Shown in pieces: positions 1 through 5,111 of a stretch of DNA of 12,361 nucleotides (the first letter of the stretch is position 1; each line of letters starts with the position of its first letter). The DNA comes from Chloroflexota bacterium (GTDB lineage: Bacteria; Chloroflexota; UBA6077), in the NCBI GenBank assembly GCA_021788565.1, contig JAJYKO010000071.1:1-12361 (forward strand), read 5' to 3'. A program made the position numbers and the translations under genes. Under the pieces are notes generated by a model, which searched no databases, was not told the origin of the DNA, and was given only the letters and a program-made list of their open reading frames with translations.

Positions 1-210
1 AGCGACTACCGGCCGTCCGAAATGGATATGATGAAGGTAGCCGGCATCGACACAACCGACGGTTACAAGTTCACTCTGGAGGATGGTAGCTGGCTGCTGA
101 TACGCTTCTCTGGCACCGAGCCCGTGATGCGCATCTACACGGAGACTACCGACCCGGCCCGCGTGGACCGAATGCTGGACATGGGTGAAACCGTCGCCGG
201 TGTCCGCTAA
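1..210 (+). CDS. Phosphoglucomutase/phosphomannomutase, C-terminal end (partial)
   Basis: The reading frame is open from the first base of the window and stops with TAA at 208-210, so only the last 69 residues of the enzyme are present. The stretch RFSGTEPVMRIYTE is the phosphate-binding loop of the C-terminal domain IV of alpha-D-phosphohexomutases, which interconvert hexose 1- and 6-phosphates through a phosphoserine. The catalytic serine and metal-binding domains lie outside the window, so glucosamine, glucose and mannose mutases cannot be told apart from this end. The bifunctional phosphoglucose/phosphomannose isomerase follows 70 bases downstream on the same strand and uses the product of this reaction, which supports a shared sugar-phosphate unit. 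Confidence 0.9.
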   Translation, partial: SDYRPSEMDMMKVAGIDTTDGYKFTLEDGSWLLIRFSGTEPVMRIYTETTDPARVDRMLDMGETVAGVR

Positions 211-214
211 CACC

Positions 215-261
215 AGTTCTGGGTTCTGAGTTCTGGATTTGCGACCTCAGAACCCAGAACT
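215..261. repeat. Perfect 16-bp inverted repeat between two genes
   Basis: AGTTCTGGGTTCTGAG at 215-230 is repeated as its exact reverse complement at 246-261 with a 15-base loop. The arms are built from short GTTCTG-like units. The hairpin starts 4 bases after the mutase stop and ends 9 bases before the isomerase ribosome binding site. It has no T run, so a simple intrinsic terminator is doubtful. It may be a dispersed repeat or an mRNA processing or stability element. Confidence 0.75.
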
Positions 262-280
262 CGACTGATTGGAGAGTATC

Positions 281-1345
281 ATGGCCAACCTTGACGACCT
301 GAAGATTTATGAACAGGCGGACCCGCAGGGGATGAGAGACCGCATCGCCGAGATGGGCCACCAACTCAAGGAAGCGCGCGACCTGGTAGCCGCCATGCCG
401 GATCCGAGTCCGTACTACGGGGATGCGCAGAGCGTCGTGGTGCTAGGCATGGGAGGGTCCGCTATCGGCGGCGACCTGGTTCGTACCGTGGCCGAGGATC
501 AGGCAACCGTGCCGATCCTCGTTTCCAGGGACTACCGAATTCCGGGCTTCGTGGGTAAGAACAGCCTGGTCGTGGCCTCCAGCTACTCTGGCAACACCGA
601 GGAAACCCTCTCCGCGACCCGGGAGGCGCTGGACCGAGGAGCTATGGTGATAGCGGTCACCACCGGCGGCACTTTGGGACAGATGGCTGCTGAACACGGC
701 TTGCCCCTGCTGACTTTCAAGTACTCCGCCCAGCCGCGCGCAGCCGTGGGCTTCTCCTTCGGGCTGCTGCTCGGCCTTCTGGCCAAGCTCGGCTACATTG
801 ACCAGACGCGCTTCGGGATGGAGGAGGCCATCGAGGTCGCGACCGAGAATCCGATCTTCCTGGGCCCGCAGGCACGTACGGACGCCAACCTGGCGAAGCA
901 ACTCGCGCAGAGCATTCATGGAAAGCTGCCGGTGATCTACGGAGCGGGGCTCCTCTCGGAGGTAGCTCGGCGCTGGAAGGGGCAGTTCAACGAGAACTCC
1001 AAGGCGTGGGCCGTCTTCGAGCAGCTGCCGGAGCTCAACCACAATGCCGTTGTCGGTTACGAGAATCCGCCGGACCTGGCCGGCCAGCTGTTCGTGGTCC
1101 TGCTCTCCTCCGCTACCTATCATCGGCGGGTGACTGCCAGGCTGCGGATCACGGGGGAGATGCTGCAACAGCGCGGGGTTGCGCACCAGACTGTGGAAGC
1201 TCGAGGCCAGAGCGCTCTCGCCCAGATGGTGGATTCCATCATGGTCGGCGACTACACCAGCTACTATCTGGCGCTGTCGTACAACACAGATCCCACGCCG
1301 GTGAAGTCGATCGACTTCCTTAAGGCGGAACTGGCGAAGCTGTAA
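281..1345 (+). CDS. Bifunctional phosphoglucose/phosphomannose isomerase
   Basis: This 354-residue cytosolic enzyme should interconvert glucose 6-phosphate or mannose 6-phosphate with fructose 6-phosphate. It has the two-SIS-domain layout of the bacterial/archaeal PGI/PMI family. The first SIS motif GMGGSAIGGD is at about 56-65. The serine/threonine-rich phosphate-binding segment SSYSGNTEET is at about 100-109. The family's C-terminal signatures follow: QFNENSK at about 235-241 with the catalytic glutamate E238, and ELNHN at 251-255 with H254. The end, around DPTPVKSIDFLK, is also typical, and the length is normal for the family. I chose ATG at 281 because GGAGAG (271-276) sits just upstream. 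A TTG 12 bases earlier is in frame but has no ribosome site of its own. It probably belongs with the mutase upstream. Confidence 0.93.
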   Translation: MANLDDLKIYEQADPQGMRDRIAEMGHQLKEARDLVAAMPDPSPYYGDAQSVVVLGMGGSAIGGDLVRTVAEDQATVPILVSRDYRIPGFVGKNSLVVASSYSGNTEETLSATREALDRGAMVIAVTTGGTLGQMAAEHGLPLLTFKYSAQPRAAVGFSFGLLLGLLAKLGYIDQTRFGMEEAIEVATENPIFLGPQARTDANLAKQLAQSIHGKLPVIYGAGLLSEVARRWKGQFNENSKAWAVFEQLPELNHNAVVGYENPPDLAGQLFVVLLSSATYHRRVTARLRITGEMLQQRGVAHQTVEARGQSALAQMVDSIMVGDYTSYYLALSYNTDPTPVKSIDFLKAELAKL

Positions 1346-1728
1346 TCTCGCGCTTCGAGGCCAGGCTCACGGCGTTCGAAGAACAGGCGAAGGAGCATAC
1401 AAACCCATGAGTCTCAGAGACCTATTGCGGTGGCTGGCGGCGTCGAGCGCGGTCGGGCAGACGAGGCACGGTCTGCCAGGTCAGCCCCGCTACGGCGGCA
1501 ATATGGCGTTCGAAGAAGAAGCGCGCGAAGCCTACCGGCAGCCGCAGGGGCAGCGGCAGGCGAAAGCTCGTGACTGTATTGGAGCAAGCGCGCATATGGC
1601 GGCTGATGGACCTGAACGAGTCGATAAGCGCTGCCAGGTGGGGCCCACAGCTAAGACCACCCTCCGGGTGGGGCGCCCTGGCGTCGCCGGGGCGTTGCGG
1701 CTACTCATGACGAGACCGGCAGAGAAGA
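1346..1728 (+). other. Gap with one doubtful ORF (ATG at 1407)
   Basis: An open frame runs from ATG at 1407 to a stop ending at 1853, 148 codons, with AAGGAG at about 1389-1394 lying rather far (12 bases) from the start. The translation is rich in Arg, Gln, Ala and Gly and matches no family I know. Its last third lies antisense to the hairpin and small peptide gene at 1729-1870. A second frame in 1500-1700 is equally plausible as protein, which suggests a frameshifted relic or chance opening in GC-rich DNA. I do not call it a gene. Confidence 0.2.
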
Positions 1729-1768
1729 TGGTGCCCTTTCCGAACGCAGGGATTCAGAAAGGGCACCA
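1729..1768 (-). terminator. 12-bp hairpin after the small peptide gene
   Basis: TGGTGCCCTTTC at 1729-1740 pairs perfectly with GAAAGGGCACCA at 1757-1768 across a 16-base loop. On the - strand it begins 12 bases after the stop of the 29-codon ORF, and TCTTCTCT follows the stem. The pyrimidine tail is only moderately U-rich, so it is a likely but not canonical terminator. Confidence 0.5.
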
Positions 1769-1780
1769 CAACCCTCGTGC

Positions 1781-1870
1781 TTACCGATCGCGCAGAGCGA
1801 CGATTAGTCGGATGATCAGGACGATCAGTCGCGCTAGCGCTATGACCACCTGAATGACTACATAAGTCAT
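1781..1870 (-). CDS. Small hydrophobic peptide, 29 aa, possible toxin-like membrane peptide
   Basis: A 29-codon frame on the - strand begins with ATG at 1870-1868 and ends with TAA at 1783-1781. GGAGGT lies 5 bases upstream of the ATG (1876-1881 on the + strand), the best ribosome site in this gap. The peptide begins MTYVVIQVVIALARL and is almost entirely Val, Ile, Leu and Ala, apart from arginines at 14, 21, 27 and 29 and Asp28. R14 and R21 are one heptad apart, so a helix would be membrane-spanning or amphipathic. Size and character resemble type I toxin peptides such as TisB, but there is no sequence match I can claim. A hairpin follows the stop and a divergent promoter lies upstream, so the locus looks self-contained. 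A chance hydrophobic ORF remains possible because the local DNA repeats GATC-like units. Confidence 0.4.
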   Translation of the reverse strand: MTYVVIQVVIALARLIVLIIRLIVALRDR

Positions 1871-1892
1871 GCATTACCTCCGATCAAACCTA

Positions 1893-1920
1893 TTGATTTG
1901 GCCGGAAGATGGACTATAAT
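1893..1920 (+). promoter_or_regulatory. Sigma-70-type promoter, TTGATT-16-TATAAT
   Basis: TTGATT at 1893-1898 is separated by 16 bases from a perfect -10 box TATAAT at 1915-1920, predicting a start near 1927 on the + strand. No convincing ORF starts downstream, but two hairpins do. The promoter faces away from the small peptide gene and overlaps that gene's leader. Confidence 0.5.
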
Positions 1921-1926
1921 CCTAGT

Positions 1927-1999
1927 GTTGATGGCTAGGGAGTTCATCTCCCGTCATGGCTCACTTGGCACCGCCTGGTAAGAGGCGGTGCTAGTGCTT
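1927..1999 (+). ncRNA. Candidate short hairpin RNA, possibly antisense to the peptide gene's leader
   Basis: Downstream of the promoter at 1893-1920 are two stem-loops. GGGAG/CTCCC lies at 1938-1952. A 9-bp perfect stem GCACCGCCT/AGGCGGTGC at 1968-1991 has a 6-base loop and is followed by TAGTGCTTT. This would give an RNA of about 70 nt. If the peptide gene's own transcript starts upstream of 2000 on the - strand, its leader would be complementary to this RNA. The RNA itself is inferred: the final T run is weak and no known RNA family was recognised. Confidence 0.3.
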
Positions 2000-2292
2000 T
2001 GGGGGCCGGGCCGGCCGTTTCATGCCCTAAAATCCTCCTTTCGTCAATACCACGAGGACCCTCTCCTCGCTGTGCGCGCTATCCCCTGCTCGTCCCTGCG
2101 CCAAGCCTTGCCATCCTGGGGAACGTCCATCCCGACCATCGGGCTCCAAGACAATATGTTGTCCACAACATGCATCATGGCCCCCGTATATTGTGGTGTC
2201 AAGAGGAACTTGGCAGCTTATCACACCAATTTCTGAAAACTGCTATGCCCTAGTAGTCTTTCTGCCCTCATCTCACCAGACGCATTCTACTA
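2000..2292. other. Gap with no supported gene
   Basis: Short frames exist on both strands but have no ribosome sites and unconvincing translations. The only structure is a perfect palindrome of 7-base arms with a 2-base centre, ATGTTGTCCACAACAT at 2156-2171. It contains TTGTCCACA, one base away from the DnaA-box consensus TTATCCACA. A single such site could well be chance. Confidence 0.5.
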
Positions 2293-2556
2293 GAGGAGGT
2301 TGCCGAAGGGCTCGCCTCCGTAGCCAACCATCTCCATAACTCCCTCGGCATATCAGAGCGTGCAAGTACCCGCGCCGGAATATGCATCCAGGACAATCTG
2401 ATCCGGCCGCGGCTCCAGGCAGGCAAGGGTCGTCTTAATCAATTGACCCGGCCCAATCAAGATTCCCAGCGGGCGGTCGCACACTGCCAAGAGTGATCGT
2501 ATCGCCGCTGAGTAACGAGAGACTGACCTTCCGACAATTGCGATGCATGCATTACT
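2293..2556 (-). pseudogene. Relic of a TrmA/RumA-like RNA uracil-C5 methyltransferase
   Basis: On the - strand a frame is open from after a TAG at 2559-2557 down to a TGA at 2355-2353, without a good start codon. It continues in the same frame for 20 more codons to a TAG at 2292-2290. Its end reads DQIVLDAYSGAGTCTL, then the TGA, then YAEGVMEMVGYGGEPF. This matches the SAM-binding motif I region of uracil-C5 methyltransferases, VLDxYxGxGTxTL followed by the strand xxEVVGVE. The TGA falls where the family usually has proline. Homology on both sides of a stop, with no start and no catalytic-cysteine region, indicates a decayed fragment. The family assignment rests on this motif alone. The upstream part, around ACIAIVGRSV, is not recognisable. 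Confidence 0.5.
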
Positions 2557-2644
2557 CTATTCGATGAGATATTAGGGTGCTATCGCCTGCGACGGATCGA
2601 ACCACTTGGCAGAAGGACGATCCGCCGCTTCTTCGTTTCGTGCC

Positions 2645-3394
2645 TCAGCTCACCGCTACCGTGTTGCTGTTCTCGTAGTCTGTGAGTTGGTCGAGCAGAC
2701 CAAATAGGAATTCGCGGTCCTGCCGATCGAGTCTGAATACGTCCCCTGAGTAATTCACTGCCAACAGACCTCCACTGCGCAAAGTCACCGACTTTCCCGA
2801 CGTGCCCTCGCCACATCTTTCACCGTTCTTGTCGTCAGCAGTTCCTGGTTCTCGGTTCCTCGTAACTGGTGTGTCAAGGTGTGCAGTCTGTTGCGATTGG
2901 CGCGAACCTCCTGCCCGACCGCCCCTGCGCATTCGAGGCTGATTAGTCAAGTGCTTGTCTACCGGAATACCAGCGAACAGTGCAGCTTGAATGAAAAATG
3001 ACGCGCTCCTTCGACGCGTTCCGACCTCTCCAGGGAACGCAAGCTGCAGTGCCTCGTCGAGTTTCTCTGGCGTGCAATCTGCCAGGTCCACAATCTCGAA
3101 GACATCGCTGTACTGTTGGCGCAGTACCCTAGCCAACGCACTCTTGCGAGTGTCAGAGCGGACAATCTCCTGGAAGTCATTGGTCGGCTTGCTGTCGAAG
3201 CCCTTTATTAGCTCCAGCCATCGCAGTGCGGCAACCAGTTGCGGAGCTATCTTGGCTCCCGGCAACTTTTCCAGGAACGGCCTGTCAACCCGTTTCGGCA
3301 TGCCTTTGTCGTGCAACTCGTCCAGCAGCGAGACGAAAGACTTAAACGAAATGTACGGTGCCGCACTGCTCTTCCTGTACCCGGGAATTGCCAT
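2645..3394 (-). CDS. DUF5343 family protein
   Basis: This 249-residue protein is recognised from its N-terminal two thirds. It starts MAIPGYRKSSAAPYISFKSF, then FLEKLPG, LVAALRWLELI, SDTRKSALARVLRQQYSDVF, and a stretch predicted to bind nothing known. This is the layout of DUF5343 proteins, small helical proteins of unknown function often found near restriction and defence genes. After a charged linker (about 150-200) the C-terminus has SGGLLAVNYSGDVFRLDRQDREFLFGLLDQL, a beta-then-helix segment like the usual end of the family. I chose ATG at 3394 because GGGAGGG lies just upstream. An ATG at 3412 would place that ribosome site inside the gene. The linker encodes NREPGT from a simple repeat (2840-2862). 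The next - strand gene upstream is about 400 bases away, so this gene probably has its own promoter. Confidence 0.75.
   Translation of the reverse strand: MAIPGYRKSSAAPYISFKSFVSLLDELHDKGMPKRVDRPFLEKLPGAKIAPQLVAALRWLELIKGFDSKPTNDFQEIVRSDTRKSALARVLRQQYSDVFEIVDLADCTPEKLDEALQLAFPGEVGTRRRSASFFIQAALFAGIPVDKHLTNQPRMRRGGRAGGSRQSQQTAHLDTPVTRNREPGTADDKNGERCGEGTSGKSVTLRSGGLLAVNYSGDVFRLDRQDREFLFGLLDQLTDYENSNTVAVS
2840..2862. repeat. Simple GTTCC/GTTCT repeat inside the DUF5343 linker
   Basis: The + strand reads GTTCCTGGTTCTCGGTTCCT starting at 2841, three near copies of a GTTCC/GTTCT unit. It is similar in texture to the arms of the inverted repeat at 215-261. It falls in the poorly conserved linker of the DUF5343 protein, residues about 178-185, and keeps the frame open. 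Confidence 0.45.
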
Positions 3395-3509
3395 GTCTCG
3401 CCCTCCCGTCATTCAAGGTTGCCAAAGATCAAACATCAACCACTTGGAAGAATAGCACACTCTGCTACCGCGTGCAAGCAGTAGCAGGTTCTATTTGCGG
3501 AGGAATATT

Positions 3510-3568
3510 CGCGCTCGGCCAGTAACATGCAAGCGCCCATGGCACACGCATGTTACTGGCCGAGCGCG
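3510..3568. repeat. Perfect 21-bp inverted repeat with 17-base loop
   Basis: The arm 3510-3530 (beginning CGCGCTCGGCCAGTAACATG) recurs as its exact reverse complement at 3548-3568. The loop is 3531-3547 and contains CCATGG. Each arm holds GTAACAT/ATGTTAC, and a third ATGTTAC lies at 3579-3585 outside the repeat. No T run flanks either arm, so it is not a canonical terminator. It sits in the gap between two - strand genes. It could be a transposon-end relic, a recombination or protein-binding site, or a structured RNA. Confidence 0.85.
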
Positions 3569-3643
3569 TCAGACAGGGATGTTACATTCGCGTGATCGCG
3601 GCGCATTGGCAGGTAAGTTCTACTCGGGAGGAGGGGTGAAGCG

Positions 3644-3730
3644 ATGCAAAGTCGGATGGCTCCGCAAGTGTATTTGGAAGCGCTTGTCGCGCGTTCGAAA
3701 TTGTGCACACGTGTGCAGATCAGTGGCTGA
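3644..3730 (+). CDS. Possible 28-aa peptide
   Basis: ATG at 3644 is preceded by a purine-rich GGGAGGAGGGG ending 7 bases upstream, one of the strongest ribosome sites in the window. The frame stops with TGA at 3728-3730. The peptide MQSRMAPQVYLEALVARSKL plus eight more residues is not recognised and has no membrane character. A 14-bp palindrome covers its last third. It may be a real small gene, the start of a lost one, or chance. Reading past the stop gives no family match. Confidence 0.3.
   Translation: MQSRMAPQVYLEALVARSKLCTRVQISG
3704..3717. repeat. 14-bp perfect palindrome
   Basis: TGCACACGTGTGCA is a perfect palindrome without spacer, the kind of site a dimeric regulator could bind. 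It lies between the 3' end of the 126-aa - strand gene and the 21-bp inverted repeat, upstream of the DUF5343 gene on its strand. No regulator gene is nearby. Confidence 0.5.
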
Positions 3731-3793
3731 TTGCTGGAGCGAGCGGCCGGTGCCTTCGCATGACTCCCCAAATCGTCTGCGCTCGAATAGACG

Positions 3794-4174
3794 CTACCTT
3801 GACTTCCCGTGCGCCCTGGCGACGTTCGGCAGGGGCGGGTTTAGGAGTGCGGTAGCTCCCTCGAAGCTAACTCTAAGAACACGCACTGGACTCTTGTCGC
3901 TTCCTAACCGGAGATAGTCCCACTTCCCAAGTGGCATGTCTCCGACCTCCACGAAGATCGGTCCACCAGCATCTTTGGGCATGACGTATAAGTCAGCCTC
4001 CGCGTCATCTTGTTCTTGTGACTCTGGGGACCCAGTACTGCGCACCATTCGCCAGAAGAACGTCGAGCTAGGCGTAACACCGAAGTCCGGATACTTCGCT
4101 CTCATCGCGGAATCCCGCCCGACCAATGCCTCGCGGATGTCGTCAATCATCGTTTCGTGCCTCTCACCCGGCAT
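3794..4174 (-). CDS. Hypothetical protein, 126 aa
   Basis: The frame starts at ATG 4174 with GAGGAGAG about 5 bases upstream and stops at 3796-3794. The protein is acidic in the middle (about residues 50-61) and basic at the end. A beta-rich stretch follows: EADLYVMP (about 59-66), GGPIFVEVGD (70-79), K84, and VRVLRVSFEGATALL (97-111). The spacing D61...E76-V-G...K84 loosely recalls the core of PD-(D/E)XK nucleases, but the lysine is not in the ExK position, so I treat that as a hint only. I recognise no family. The ribosome site, length and clear divergence from the M41-like gene 260 bases away support a real gene. It may share regulation with the neighbouring block. Confidence 0.65.
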   Translation of the reverse strand: MPGERHETMIDDIREALVGRDSAMRAKYPDFGVTPSSTFFWRMVRSTGSPESQEQDDAEADLYVMPKDAGGPIFVEVGDMPLGKWDYLRLGSDKSPVRVLRVSFEGATALLNPPLPNVARAHGKSR

Positions 4175-4338
4175 TGCTTCTCTCCTCTGCTACATCAGGC
4201 AGTCAGGTGCTGGTCTGCAGCCAGCGCTGACACGCTGCACCCTAGATGTGGACTATCTGCCCAGGAATTTTCCGCGCCTGGGTGGTGGGCTCATCTGCCC
4301 TTCTCGCCGTGATCGCTTCAGGTTACACTTGGTTCTTC

Positions 4339-4366
4339 TTGATGTCCAGAGAACCCGCCATACGAT
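4339..4366 (+). promoter_or_regulatory. Possible promoter for the M41-like/HEPN genes
   Basis: TTGATG (4339-4344), a 16-base spacer, and TACGAT (4361-4366) make a fair sigma-70 match about 70 bases before the M41-like start. TATGAT at 4366-4371 is an alternative -10 but gives a 21-base spacer. The rest of the 4175-4434 gap between the divergent genes shows no other structure I can support. Confidence 0.35.
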
Positions 4367-4434
4367 ATGATGTGTAGCAACATCGAGGGGTGCGGTGCTA
4401 GTATGGCTGAACGGGCGGTGAGGAAAGCTAGAAA

Positions 4435-4947
4435 ATGGACACAAGCCTGGATCCCCGGCTAACTGCTCACTACGAGGTGGGTCATGCCGTGATTATGCAC
4501 GAACTTGGGGCAACGATTAGACTCGTCTCCATTGTTCCTGGAGTTGATAACGGTGGACGGTGTATACCGGACTCGTCAGTCCCAATTGCTCGTCGCGGAT
4601 TGCTGTGGAAGATCGTCGGAGCCGGACCATCTCAGCCCGTGTCTCGGAAGCAATATGTTGACTGGCAGGTCAAGGAGGCTATCTACCTCGATGGCAAGAT
4701 AGTTCAGGGTCGATTTCTTGGAACATCGAGTGTTCCGTATGCCCTCATACGGCAAGACAGTATGGCGGCCTGGAAAATTGCTGAGGAAGCCACCCGAAGC
4801 CCGATAGAGGCAGAGCAGTTTGACTCGTTGGCTCTCAATTGGGTTTGTCAGAGGCTTGAGAAAAAATGGCCAGTGATTCGAGCGTTTGCGGACGCACTGC
4901 TCCAGCTAGACTCGCCGAGATCGCTGGTGACGATGCCCACCGGATGA
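4435..4947 (+). CDS. M41 (FtsH protease domain)-like protein with altered HExxH
   Basis: This 170-residue protein carries only a zinc-protease-like domain, with no AAA ATPase and no membrane segment. Residues 10-36 read TAHYEVGHAVIMHELG then VSIVPG, aligning with the FtsH stretch YHEAGHAVVAxxLG...VSIVPRG. The first zinc-binding His is replaced by Tyr13, with His12 shifted to the position before it, while Glu14 and His17 remain. Downstream, LDGKIVQGRF and RQDSMAAWKIAEEA (D108) correspond to the family's helix and its third zinc ligand. It may be an inactive or substrate-binding derivative, or it may use an altered zinc site. The start has AGGAAA 8 bases upstream. A 9-bp hairpin follows, and the HEPN-like gene begins 164 bases after the stop on the same strand, so the two are probably linked. 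Cytosolic. Confidence 0.7.
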   Translation: MDTSLDPRLTAHYEVGHAVIMHELGATIRLVSIVPGVDNGGRCIPDSSVPIARRGLLWKIVGAGPSQPVSRKQYVDWQVKEAIYLDGKIVQGRFLGTSSVPYALIRQDSMAAWKIAEEATRSPIEAEQFDSLALNWVCQRLEKKWPVIRAFADALLQLDSPRSLVTMPTG

Positions 4948-4962
4948 TTGCACGGGAGCTTC

Positions 4963-4983
4963 GTCGGAGGCAAAGCCTCCGAC
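4963..4983. promoter_or_regulatory. 9-bp hairpin with AAA loop between the M41-like and HEPN-like genes
   Basis: GTCGGAGGC at 4963-4971 pairs perfectly with GCCTCCGAC at 4975-4983 around a 3-base loop, 15 bases after the M41-like stop. No T run follows, so it may be a weak terminator, an attenuator or an mRNA stability element that changes the ratio of the two proteins. Confidence 0.5.
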
Positions 4984-5111
4984 AGTAGACTGATCTCCAA
5001 GTTGTCGGGGAAGTGTGCCACCACTGTGTGCAGGCAGAGCGCCTGTCCGCTATATTGCCGTCTGTGGCCAGCACAGATATAAATAACGCTCCTCGTGGGC
5101 AGGAGGTCAAA

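Noticed and set aside
269..280. TTG start for the isomerase
   Set aside because: It overlaps the GGAGAG ribosome site that serves ATG 281 and adds four residues not typical of the family.
443..1186. Long - strand open frame
   Set aside because: It is the shadow of the bifunctional isomerase on the + strand, whose motifs are complete. The - strand translation matches nothing.
2156..2171. Replication-origin DnaA box
   Set aside because: Only one near-match (TTGTCCACA) exists, with no box cluster or AT-rich unwinding region.
1988..2253. Two + strand ORFs
   Set aside because: They have no ribosome site and the translations lack any recognisable pattern; the region has features of a gap.
2580..2816. 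- strand 78-codon frame
   Set aside because: It overlaps the end of the DUF5343 gene in another frame and has a basic, low-complexity translation.
3510..3568. Integron attC site
   Set aside because: An attC site would show RYYYAAC and GTTRRRY core sites with imperfect pairing. Here the arms are perfect and the cores do not match.
5013..5111. Longer start for the HEPN-like protein
   Set aside because: The Cys/His-rich leader has no ribosome site, while ATG 5112 has a perfect AGGAGG.
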